Part shown: positions 1 to 9,340 of the stretch, piece by piece
Position numbering within the stretch: the stretch's first letter is position 1
Layout of the letters: every line of letters begins with the position of its first letter
Assembly (NCBI RefSeq): GCF_000003195.3
Contig: NC_012870.2
Coordinates: forward strand, 45,994,614-46,058,613
Reading direction: 5' to 3'
DNA length: 64,000 nucleotides
DNA from: Sorghum bicolor
Lineage: Eukaryota > Streptophyta > Magnoliopsida > Poales > Poaceae
The notes under the pieces: generated by a model
The model's input: the letters and a program-made list of their open reading frames with translations, nothing else
Database searches by the model: none
Told to the model about the DNA's origin: nothing
Made by a program: the position numbers and the translations under genes

Positions 1-399
1 AAAGTTTGGAGCAGGGTGTGGTTGACGCTGTGCTAGCTCGCGCAGCAAGCGAGCATTGTCAGTTGTGGCACTTAACAAGACAGCAATGGCGTCAGCCAAA
101 GAAGGTGGAGCAGGTGGAGGGTTGGGGATATCATCCCCTCCCTGGGATGTCCCAGCCCCATCGGATCCGCGAGTACGCATCGGCATCTGTTACAAGAATC
201 GTAGATACCTGTTATCACGTAAAATTCATAACCCAGAACATATCTTACATTCTTTCATTCACTTATTAAACATTAGTTCGACACACCCAGAGTAAACAGG
301 TTCAACTTCTCAAACCAAAAGAAAACTTATATGACAAACCCGAACCCCACTACGGCAAGCTAAGACCCCTACAACGACGTTGCCCTCGGTTTCACCGAA
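1..399. other. Internal region of TE-A downstream of its first ORF; no gene recognised
   Basis: This stretch follows the coiled-coil ORF of TE-A on the minus strand. Short open frames exist on both strands, but none shows a recognisable gag, zinc-knuckle or protease motif. It is probably a spacer or the start of the next TE-A gene. Confidence 0.4.
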
Positions 400-1104
400 C
401 TAATCGGTGTGGCCAGAACTGTAGCCCGGGTCGTCATTGCCATCATCTTGATTACCCCCTGGGTTGTGGTCATCGGGGTCGGACTCCTCTTCATCACTGA
501 GGCCTGGGTCGGGTTCTCCATCATCTGCCAACTCGCCATCTGTATCCATTTCTCCTTCGCCAGGAGGTGGGTGGAGTTGATGATACAGATCAAATGCAAT
601 ATCACGATACTGCATAGCCAAGTCATTGACTGTATCCAAGTGATGTGCCAGCTCCAGTTTCTCCAGCTGGAGCTGGTCCTCTCGTTGCCACGCGACATCC
701 CGTTGTGCGGTGACCGTGGCCGCCATCTTCACATACAAATCCTTAAGATACTTTGCCTTGCCCAACTTTGCGTTCATCCTAGTTAGCTCATGCCTATGGG
801 TGCTCCTAGCTTCTTCCTCTCGGGCAATGGCTGCATTCCGCTCCTCCACCATCCGGGACAACATAGCTTCACAATTTTCCGTAGCTTGTTTTTCTTTGGC
901 CAGTTGAGCTTTAAGTTTGCCAATCTCCATAACATTATACATTCTCTCTCTCATCACCTCAGTCAACTCGGCGGACAACCTGTCCACCTCCTGCTGAGGC
1001 GGTGAACGGCTACTACTGGCTTGATCACTGCGTGGAGCTAGCTGATGTCGGGGAACTCCTTTTGGACCGGTCCGCTTACGCGGGGTCTGCTTCTGACGAG
1101 CCAT
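400..1104 (-). CDS. 234-aa coiled-coil protein with a histone-H3-tail-like N-terminus
   Basis: This is the first ORF after the PBS of TE-A, starting at an ATG (1104-1102) and ending at TAG. Residues 1-25 begin MARQKQTPRKRTGPKG and go on with PRHQLAPR, which lines up with the start of histone H3 (known to begin MARTKQTARKSTGGKAPR). In H3 numbering R2, K4, R8, K9, T11, G12, K14, R17, Q19, L20 and A21 are kept, with one inserted residue; S10 is R and K18 is H. Residues 38-170 are charged and heptad-like, so a long coiled coil is expected. Residues 185-234 are very acidic (D/E/G/P). There is no histone fold and no CCHC or gag core. It may be an accessory or unusual structural protein of the element; the function is unknown. 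Confidence 0.6.
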   Translation of the reverse strand: MARQKQTPRKRTGPKGVPRHQLAPRSDQASSSRSPPQQEVDRLSAELTEVMRERMYNVMEIGKLKAQLAKEKQATENCEAMLSRMVEERNAAIAREEEARSTHRHELTRMNAKLGKAKYLKDLYVKMAATVTAQRDVAWQREDQLQLEKLELAHHLDTVNDLAMQYRDIAFDLYHQLHPPPGEGEMDTDGELADDGEPDPGLSDEEESDPDDHNPGGNQDDGNDDPGYSSGHTD

Positions 1105-1462
1105 CCTGTAGAGGGTAAGTTTAGATTAGTAAGAGAGACCTTAAAGGTTAGCAAGAATAGGATTGATTCTATTCACCCAACCCAACAAGGAGGAAGGAAC
1201 TTAACCAGTTAATACATCATGATGCATGCACGAACTTACGATTCCTACTAACAATTCGTAACATTATTACTTTAAACTTTTACAACATAGGGCAATACTT
1301 TATGTTGCTCCTCCATACCACTTCAAAAATTCTAAGAAAGCCTATAGACAGGGGTAGGTTAGGACTAAGCACTTGGACTCAAAATAGGCAGGTTCATAGT
1401 ATTAGTTCCAAACGAATTTTTGAAGTTTTTCAAAAGGTTCAGCAGTCATCTTAGCAACGAAT
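1105..1462 (-). other. 5' leader of TE-A between PBS and first ORF
   Basis: About 358 nt of untranslated leader on the minus strand, AT-rich towards the PBS, with no ORF of note. A packaging signal would be expected in such a region, but nothing specific can be read. Confidence 0.5.
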
Positions 1463-1474
1463 GCTCTGATACCA
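1463..1474 (-). other. Primer-binding site, initiator Met tRNA type (TE-A)
   Basis: The minus strand reads TGGTATCAGAGC, the standard plant PBS complementary to the 3' end of initiator Met tRNA. It starts two bases inside the LTR end, which fixes element orientation and the LTR border at 1477. Confidence 0.9.
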
Positions 1475-1476
1475 GC

Positions 1477-4400
1477 TGTGGCAGAACCTCCTAAGTGTTT
1501 GGGCCCACCGACACCTGCCATTGTCCTAAGGACCTCTGACGGTGATGTCGGGAGTCCTCCCACTTTAGAAGTCCGATGAGCATGCTGGACGCTCATTCCA
1601 CTGCTACCCGTGGCGTACCAAGCTGGCTCGTCCTGACCACTGGTAATGGTCAAACAACGAGAACTGTTTCTTCTCGCCCTTACAGGATAGCAAGTGGCCA
1701 CCTTAACACCAGGATCATTCGTTGCGAAGATAAAGCAGTAACTCAACAACACAGACCAAAATAATATTTCAGAGTGAAACAGCGGAAGTATTACATAACT
1801 TAATTTACAAAAGGAGTTCTTCCAAATAGTAGAGTGTTATTACAAGCCTGGTCCAGCGGAGCAACTGAAACTTTAATATAGACAGAATAAATTACAGACC
1901 CTGCCCATGGGTCACGCTCACTCTTCTTCGTCGTCAACCTCGACGACGGTCACACAACAGGGTCCGAAACAAGTCGGCTCCTGTGCTTCACCTGCAACAG
2001 GGGTATTGAAACCCTGAGTACGGGAGTACTCAACAAGACTTATCCGACGGGAAAAGAGGAGAATTTAGGGATGCAGGCTTAGGGTAGACAAGGGGTGGCT
2101 GGGCAAGGAGCCAAAGTGTTTTGCGTAAAAGCTTACTAGTAGTGCATCCTTATTTTCAAGTTTTACTCTGAACTCCTCCCTCGCAGAGGCAGAGGAATTC
2201 GAGGATAGTCTAACTGGTTGTATCCCACAGACGAATCCGTGAGTTCCTAGTCCTATCATTAAGTATTATTTATTGATGGCCATAGCTTCATGTCGCTATG
2301 AGTCCGGGAATTGGGATCCGAACCTCATGAGACATTTTCCTTTTTCTCATTTTATCACTTAGTTGCATATTTAGCTACAATGAGGGTCGAAGGAATTGAG
2401 TCTCCCAATCGGGGAGCAACGACGATTCGAATCGCTTAGCAATCCAGCTGGAGTTCCTAACCACCCGACATATGTAGAACTAAATCTTGCATATGTCAAC
2501 CCAAATCAAGCTCTCCCCAAATTTGACCAGGTTCGCGGCACCCGAGAGCACAGTACTCCACCATCCTACAGCCGATCTAGATGTTTTCCGGTCATCTCAG
2601 ATCCGTAAGGTGGGTACACACTACTCTCGCCATCTTTCCACTCCCAGTGCGCGAGTAGCTGTTCGCGTCGAGGGATCACAAGACCGGGCTTACCGAAGGC
2701 AAGTGGCTAGTACTATAAATTCTCAACCCAGCAGGCCATCAACGGACCGGTCCTTAATCGACACAGTCGGAGACACTACTTTAAGACTCCATTCTTAGAG
2801 CAAGTCCACCGACCGGTCTCAAATTGAAACATCATTGATCATAAGTGTATCCCACAACAACCCTTCAAACTTTCTTGTTTGAAAACCTATCTAGTAGCAG
2901 GGCTAAGCATCGCTACGCAGTTTTAAAATAAACAGGTGTCAAGGACAGGATAACAGATATCAAGGTAGTAAATGCAGCAAGTAGGTTAACCCAATTCTTA
3001 ACTACATAATGCAGCATTTTCGATTTACAAGTGATAAAAGATTCAAAACATTCAAGGAGGGGTTAATGCATCCGGGGCTTGCCTTGGTTGCAGGGCAGAG
3101 AGGGACCCTCGGAGACTTCCCAAGTCTCGGATCCGACTTCCTCGAACGGAGCACCGACCTCGGGGTTCGGTTCAACGGGCGCTCCTTCGGTCACGTGCAC
3201 TATACGCAAAATGATGAATGCTCATGATATGCGTATGACAATTATGCAAGAAGGGCCAAATCAAGTACAATTTGTCTTCCCAATGCAATATAGAATAATC
3301 AATAAATAAAGTTGTTTAATAACCTATTGTTTTTACCCAAGAGGTTGCATCTGTAAAATAAAATCTCTTTTAATTCATAATTAACCTGAATTAACTAATT
3401 ATTAATCTTATTTACCTTAATTAATTCTTAATTAATTACTAATGACAATAATTAAGCATTAAGGTCAAACAATAATTAAATGCCAAAGGTCATTAAGGTC
3501 AATGACCTCAGGTCATCACATAATCCCAAAATCATTCAACCTTAATCATGAGAACTTAATTAATTATTGATTAATGGTTTTGGAATTATTATTTAAGTAT
3601 TAAATAAGGGTTTATTAGTATTCTAATCTAACAATACCCAAATGCCACCAAATTTTGTGTGGAGCCAGGGAATAATATTTAGAGGCTCCCCACAATTTTT
3701 GGTGATTTTTGAACATACAAATAAATTATTAAAAATCATACAAGTTTTATTTGCTAATTAAAAGGGCCAATTTTTGTATCCTTGCAAACTATTAGAAAGC
3801 AGAACCTAGTATTTTTCTTGGATCCTACATATTTCAGAGAGTTTATACAAAAATTCTCATTATTTTTGGATCAGCACAGAATTCACCATTCAAATTCAAA
3901 CATTAAGCACTTTTAAACAAAAAGAAAAAGAAAAGGGCACTGTGCCACGCTGGCGGCCCGCTGGGATCCGGCCCAAGTCGGCCCGAGAGTGCTCTCCCGC
4001 GCGGACCGCGCGCGCTCTCTCTCACGCGGCCACTGACGGGCGGGTCCCGCCCGTCAGAGGCGTCTTCAACCTCCCACCACCGCTCCGGTGAGCTCCGGCT
4101 CCGCGCCGGTGAGCTCCCGGCCTGCGCGGCGGGGTGGGTTAGCATCTCCAGCGTCTCACGCAACCTCTAGGACACACGAGACCACCTCTACTCCCTCCTA
4201 CCCTCCCTGTCCACGCTCATGGCGGATGGCCGTCGCGGCCGAGCCAACGCCGGCCGCTTCAGGCGAGTAGAGCGTGAAGTAAGCGGCGCAACAGCACCAG
4301 AAGCTCACCGTGACTTCAACGAAGCAAGAAACAGCAGCGGGGAGGCGCGGGGTGAAGCTGGCCACGGTGACGTGCTTGCGGTGGCGCTCGGCCGGAGTTG

Positions 4401-5458
4401 GGGGAGAAACGGCTCGGGTGGAAGCTACGGTAGGATAGAGCGTGTGTTTGGGGGCGCAATCGGTGGCGGGGCTCACGGCGGAGCTGCTGGGGTGCTCAGG
4501 TGGCTTGAAACGGCAGCGAGTGAGGCGAATTGGAGAGGCGCAGGGAGCTCGTCGGCGTCGGGGTTCAAGAAAAGGAAGAGGGGACTCTGGCCACTCGGGG
4601 CTTTATCCCCACAACGGAAGGCGGTTCGCGGATGAGGACGTCCACGCGAAGCACAGCAGCAAGCAGCTGCGTGGCCAGCTGCGTGGCGGCGCGCGCGGAG
4701 GCGGCTCTGCCCCGGCGGCAGAGCACCCCCCCTGCCGATCACTGTAGCCGGCCTCATCCACTCAGTTTGTCTTTTTGTGAAATCCGACCAAAATTTGAAC
4801 TAAAGACAAATTTCCACCAAAACAAAAGTTGTGCCAAATTTTGCAAGCTACAAATCATNNNNNNNNNNNNNNNNNNNNNNNNNNNNNNNNNNNNNNNNNN
4901 NNNNNNNNNNNNNNNNNNNNNNNNNNNNNNNNNNNNNNNNNNNNNNNNNNNNNNNNNNGAAGTTGCTCAACTTTTTGTGCTCTACAACTTTCATGTTGAC
5001 CACTTTTCAAAATTCCAAATGGATTTTGAATTGGGCTTTTAAGTTGGAAAAGGGGACACTTTCTGGAAATCTGTATTTTCAAAATTACTTTGAATTTTGT
5101 GTTGAAACTTCAAAAACTCAAAACACCAAAGTTGTACATCTTGCCAAGAGCTACAACTTTGCTTTTGAACTCAACCTCAAATTTTGCTTAGTTTTTGACT
5201 TAAGCAAAAGGGGACAAATCTAGGATCCAGAAATCAGGGTTTCCCCCCCCCATTTTCTCGGAAATCTTTTACCCTAGGGTTTTAGCAACCACACAAGCAA
5301 CAACACACCACAGAAGCACACTCTACTTCCCTAAGCTCAAGCAATCAAAGTAAACTTATTTTAAGTTGATGCATACTACTGTGCTTTAACAATTATGGTT
5401 TGCAATGCTTATGATGACATGATCCGTTTTTAGTAACCGTAACATCAGGGATGTTACA
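1477..5458 (-). repeat. 5' LTR of TE-A, about 3.98 kb
   Basis: On the minus strand it begins TGTAACATCCCTGATG and ends GGTTCTGCCACA, giving TG...CA ends, one next to the PBS and the other next to interrupted TE-B sequence. Inside are an AT-rich block (about 3300-3900), a GC- and CpG-rich block (about 3940-4750) and A/T-rich text with repeated CTACAACTTT-type words (about 4770-5220). Many open frames occur on both strands of the GC-rich block, but none resembles a known protein and several run across the N gap, so I list no gene. Confidence 0.85.
4859..4958. other. Assembly gap (100 N)
   Basis: Exactly 100 unknown bases, the usual placeholder for a gap of unknown size, inside the TE-A LTR. 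True LTR length is therefore uncertain. Confidence 0.99.
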
Positions 5459-5958
5459 AGACCCTTAGAGGCCAAATTCCTGCCGATGCTGAGGAAACAC
5501 TCTTCCACGCTGCACACTTAGAAAGCCGCCAGCTACAGTACCAGAGAGCTACTCGACGCCTTGCCGATAGAGCTGCTCAAATCCAGCTTTCTGAGGAGAT
5601 GATGAAAGAAAAACTCTTAGCCGATGAGAAACATAAGAACATCGGCACCTTAAAGTCCTCAGGTGATGCACTGAAGCAGAAAGTGTCTGATCTATCGGTA
5701 AAAAGAGAAGCTCTACTGGCTGAACTCAAGCAAGTAGAGGACGCTCTGTCCCAAGCCCAGCAAGAAGAGAGTCAACTGCCGGAGACCATCAAGCACCTTG
5801 AACAGGAACGAAACGTCCATGGTCGCAAAGCGCTGCAACTGAAGAGGAAGCTGAAGCCGATCGAAGGTTCTGCCGATGACGATATCAAAGAGATAGAGAC
5901 AGCCAACCAGATTCGGCTGCGCGCCATATCAGCAATCCAAGCGCTGCTGGACATCTGA
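5459..5958 (+). pseudogene. Antisense PMD-family gene of TE-B, last exon only (3' fragment)
   Basis: About 166 codons remain in frame, ending in TGA at 5956-5958. They match exon 6 of the complete gene in TE-I (44783-44088) almost residue for residue. The product is the C-terminal coiled coil: long E/K/Q/L heptad stretches such as LLAELKQVEDALSQAQQEE, then LRAISAIQALLDI. The upstream exons, including the plant mobile domain, are severed by TE-A. The gene is tail-to-tail with pol, 145 nt apart. The open frame is preserved but cannot give a full protein at this locus. Confidence 0.8.
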
Positions 5959-6009
5959 AGCTTTCATCGGCGACACACCTTTGTTTTTCCGCTTTTAGCT
6001 TTTAGTCTA

Positions 6010-6030
6010 GCCGATAAGACTGTTATCGGC
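6010..6030. terminator. Perfect 8-bp hairpin between convergent pol and antisense gene (TE-B)
   Basis: GCCGATAA, a five-base loop, then TTATCGGC. Calling it a terminator is a guess from its position between two converging genes; the structure itself is plain in the sequence. Confidence 0.4.
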
Positions 6031-6072
6031 ATCTTTTGAAACATTAAGTCTGCCCTCGAACATTTAAATCCA

Positions 6073-6093
6073 GCCGATAGGAATGTTATCGGC
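6073..6093. terminator. Second hairpin between convergent genes (TE-B)
   Basis: GCCGATA, a seven-base loop, then TATCGGC. It lies 42 bases beyond the first hairpin, and the pair recurs in TE-I and, mutated, in TE-F. Confidence 0.4.
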
Positions 6094-6103
6094 ACTTAAA
6101 CTT

Positions 6104-9100
6104 TTATGCGTCGACCCATATGCTAGGGTAGTACTTCTTCAAATATTTGCCATTTAATGCTCTGGGAAATTCAACTCCTTCGAGAGTTTCTAGAATATAG
6201 GCATTACCAGGAGCTGAGTGTCTTATCCGATAAGGACCTTCCCAATTAGGAGACCACTTCCCAAACTTCGAACTTTTAGTCCCGACTGGCAAAATCAACT
6301 TCCATACCAAATCCCCATCGGCAAACTCCTTAGCCTTCACTTTTTTATCATACCATCTAGCAACTCTCTTCTTATTTTCTTCTATACTCATTAAAGCCTT
6401 TAACCGATGCCCTGCTAAATCATCTAACTCATCGGTCATCAAAGTGGCATAATCATCGGTAGCCAATTGATCTTGAAAAGATAATCGCCTAGATCCAGCC
6501 TTAATCTCCCAAGGCAACACTGCATCATGTCCATACACCAATTGATAGGGTGACACCTTGGTTGATCCATGACAAGCCATCCGATAAGACCACAGTGCCT
6601 CATTTAACAATGTATGCCACCGCCTAGGATTTTCTTCAATCTTTCGTTTAATAAGCTTGATAATTCCTTTGTTAGACGCTTCGGCCTGCCCGTTGGCTTG
6701 AGCATAGTAGGGGGAAGAATTCAACACTTTAATTCCCATACCGATTGCGAATTCATCGAACTCCCCCGACGTGAACATGGTGCCCTGATCGGTAGTAATC
6801 GTTTGGGGAATCCCAAATCGGTAAATAATATGCTCCTTCACAAAATCAATCATATTGGCCGATGTGACTTTCTTCAAAGGAATAGCTTCAACCCACTTAG
6901 TGAAATAGTCAGTGGCAACTAGAATGAACTTATGCCCTTTGCTAGATGGTGGATAAATCTGGCCGATCAGATCGATGGCCCACCCCCGGAACGGCCAAGG
7001 TTTTATTATAGGATTCATAGCCGATGCGGGTGCTCTCTGGATATTACCGAACTTTTGACAACCTTGACATCCCTTGAAATACTTAAAACAATCTTCAAGT
7101 ATGGTTGGCCAAAAATATCCATTCCTTCGAATCATCCACTTCATCTTAAAAGCTGACTGATGCGATCCACATACTCCTTCATGGATTTCCCCCATCAAAC
7201 TTCTGGCTTCATCATCACCCAAGCATCGGAGAAGAATTCCGTCGATAGTTCGATAATACAATTCATTTTCAAGGAGCACATACTTGGTTGCTTGAAATCG
7301 AACCCGTCTTTCAACCTTTTTGGACGGATCTTCTAGATAGTCGATAATTTCTTTCCTCCAATCACCGGCACTGACTGCCGATGTCACATTAATCATTGGC
7401 TGATATCCTGAGGCATGCTGGGCTAACCGATTAGCGTCTTCATTATGCAATCGGAGAACATGCTCCAATCGGAAGTTCTTGAATCCCTTTAACAGTTGCA
7501 TACTTCTCTCGAAATAGGTTATGAGAACTTCACTTCGGCATTCGTAGCTTCCGGCCAATTGATTTATAACCAACATAGAATCCCCGAATATTTCAACAGC
7601 ATCAGCACGAACCTCTCTTAACAACTCCAATCCCTTGATCAGAGCTTGATACTCAGCCTGATTATTCGTTGATGTAGCAACAATCGGCAAGGAAAATTCA
7701 TACTTCCTCCCCTTAGGAGAAACCAATACAATGCCGATTCCTGCCCCCCGGTCACAGGTAGATCCATCAAAGAAGAGCGTCCAGGGTGCAATTTCCAAGG
7801 TTTCCACTAGACCGCAATGCTGCTGAGTCACAAAATCGGCCATGATCTGCCCTTTGACTGCCTTAGCCGATTCGTAACGCAAATCGAACTCCGACAGCGC
7901 TAAAATCCATTTACCGATCCTACCACTCATAATCGGCATAGATAGCATGTATCGGACCACATCATCTTTGCAAACAACAGCACATTCAGCCGACAACAGG
8001 TAATGTCTCAGCTTAATACATGAAAAATATAAGCATAAGCACAGTTTCTCAATGGCCGAATACCTGGTTTCAGCATCAATCAACCTCCTACTCAGATAAT
8101 AAATTACTCTCTCTTTCCCTTCAAATTCTTGAACTAAAGCTGAACCGATAACCGATCCATCGGTAGATAAATATAATTTGAAGGGTTTCCCTTGTTGAGG
8201 TGGAACTAAAACTGGAGGATTTACTAGATACTTTTTGATTTCATCCAGAACCAACTGCTGTTCTTCTCCCCAAACAAACTCCTGATCGGCTTTCAATTTA
8301 AGAAGAGGACTGAAAGCACGAATTCTCCTAGATAAATTCGATATAAATCTTCTAATAAAATTCACCTTGCCGATCAAAGATTGGAGCTCGGTTTTATTGG
8401 TAGGGGCCACTATTTTATTGATGGCATCAATAGATCTTCGACTAATTTCAATACCCCTCTGATGTACCATGAAACCAAGAAACTGCCCTGCCGATACGCC
8501 AAATGCACACTTGTTGGGATTCATCTTCAATCCATGCTTCCTTGTGCACTCCAACACTTTTCGTAAATCGGCAAGATGCTTCGAGAAATCTCCAGACTTG
8601 ACCACCACATCATCAATATAAATTTCTACGATCTTGCCAATGAACTCATGAAATATAAAATTCATAGCCCTTTGATAAGTAGCACCAGCATTCTTTAACC
8701 CAAAAGTCATGACTATCCATTCAAATAGCCCAACATGACCAGGACACCTGAATGCAGTTTTTGGAATATCTTCCTCTGCCATGAATATTTGATTGTAACC
8801 CGCATTACCATCCATGAAGCTGATGACCCGATGGCCAGCCGCAGCATCAACCAGTAGATCGGCGACAGGCATTGGGTATCCATCCATCGGCGTAGCTTTA
8901 TTGAGATTCCTGAAATCAATGCACACCCGAAGCTTCCCGTTCTTCTTGTAAACCGGAACAACATTGGAAATCCATTCGGCATACCGACACTGCCGAATAA
9001 ACTTAGCTTCAATAAGTTTAGTGATTTCGGCCTTAATATCAGGTAGAATGTTAGGATTACATCGGCGGGCTGGTTGCTGATGTGGCCGAAATCCAGACTT

Positions 9101-9340
9101 GATGGGTAACCGATGTTCAACAATTGATCGGTCTAAACCAGGCATCTCTGTATAATCCCAAGCAAAGCAATCTTTATATTCCTTTAACAAACTAGTTAAC
9201 TGCCGTTTACACTCAGGATCTAATTTAGCACTAATAAAAGTAGGCCTAGGCTTATCACCACTACCTATATCTACTTCTACCAAATCATCGGCCGATGTGA
9301 ATCCCTGGCCTAATTTTCCATCATCGGCGAATCTATCCAT
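6104..9340 (-). CDS. pol: Pol polyprotein (RT, RNase H, second RNase H, integrase), 1078 aa, intact
   Basis: A full-length open frame close to identical to the TE-I pol (1077 aa; one extra Q after VTQ). In order: RT with VCIDFRNLNKATP and the catalytic YIDD near residue 242; the RT-linked RNase H starting near KLYLSTDGS; a second RNase H starting at LFFDGSTCDRGAG; an integrase with H-H-C-C finger, D-D(35)E core and C-terminal GPYRI module. The dual RNase H marks the Tat lineage. The ATG at 9340 overlaps the gag TAA by one base. It should supply reverse transcription and integration, and no lesion is seen in it. Confidence 0.95.
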   Translation of the reverse strand: MDRFADDGKLGQGFTSADDLVEVDIGSGDKPRPTFISAKLDPECKRQLTSLLKEYKDCFAWDYTEMPGLDRSIVEHRLPIKSGFRPHQQPARRCNPNILPDIKAEITKLIEAKFIRQCRYAEWISNVVPVYKKNGKLRVCIDFRNLNKATPMDGYPMPVADLLVDAAAGHRVISFMDGNAGYNQIFMAEEDIPKTAFRCPGHVGLFEWIVMTFGLKNAGATYQRAMNFIFHEFIGKIVEIYIDDVVVKSGDFSKHLADLRKVLECTRKHGLKMNPNKCAFGVSAGQFLGFMVHQRGIEISRRSIDAINKIVAPTNKTELQSLIGKVNFIRRFISNLSRRIRAFSPLLKLKADQEFVWGEEQQLVLDEIKKYLVNPPVLVPPQQGKPFKLYLSTDGSVIGSALVQEFEGKERVIYYLSRRLIDAETRYSAIEKLCLCLYFSCIKLRHYLLSAECAVVCKDDVVRYMLSMPIMSGRIGKWILALSEFDLRYESAKAVKGQIMADFVTQQHCGLVETLEIAPWTLFFDGSTCDRGAGIGIVLVSPKGRKYEFSLPIVATSTNNQAEYQALIKGLELLREVRADAVEIFGDSMLVINQLAGSYECRSEVLITYFERSMQLLKGFKNFRLEHVLRLHNEDANRLAQHASGYQPMINVTSAVSAGDWRKEIIDYLEDPSKKVERRVRFQATKYVLLENELYYRTIDGILLRCLGDDEARSLMGEIHEGVCGSHQSAFKMKWMIRRNGYFWPTILEDCFKYFKGCQGCQKFGNIQRAPASAMNPIIKPWPFRGWAIDLIGQIYPPSSKGHKFILVATDYFTKWVEAIPLKKVTSANMIDFVKEHIIYRFGIPQTITTDQGTMFTSGEFDEFAIGMGIKVLNSSPYYAQANGQAEASNKGIIKLIKRKIEENPRRWHTLLNEALWSYRMACHGSTKVSPYQLVYGHDAVLPWEIKAGSRRLSFQDQLATDDYATLMTDELDDLAGHRLKALMSIEENKKRVARWYDKKVKAKEFADGDLVWKLILPVGTKSSKFGKWSPNWEGPYRIRHSAPGNAYILETLEGVEFPRALNGKYLKKYYPSIWVDA

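Larger units (their letters stand above)
1..5458 (-). mobile_element. TE-A: Ty3/gypsy-like LTR retrotransposon, 5' part only (continues left of the window)
   Basis: On the minus strand the order is 5' LTR (1477-5458), a primer-binding site matching initiator Met tRNA, a leader of about 360 nt, then a coiled-coil ORF (400-1104). No gag, protease or RT is visible, so those lie left of base 1. The LTR outer end abuts base 5459, where the TE-B antisense exon resumes. The intact copy in TE-I reads straight through this point, so TE-A inserted into TE-B. The right half of the target duplication is probably AGACC (5459-5463); the other half is off-window. A very long LTR with a Met-tRNA PBS fits large grass gypsy elements such as Del/Tekay, but the lineage cannot be settled without the RT. 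Confidence 0.85.

Noticed and set aside
400..1104. A real histone H3 gene fragment
   Set aside because: Similarity stops after about 25 residues, no histone fold follows, and the ORF lies in its proper place after the PBS of a retrotransposon.
1463..1474. tRNA gene suggested by a tRNA-complementary stretch
   Set aside because: Only the 3'-end complement is present, at LTR+2; it is a primer-binding site.
4219..5223. Several 90-170 aa frames in the GC-rich block and across the N gap of the TE-A LTR
   Set aside because: They overlap on both strands, some include the N run, and none has a recognisable domain; GC-rich DNA gives such frames by chance.
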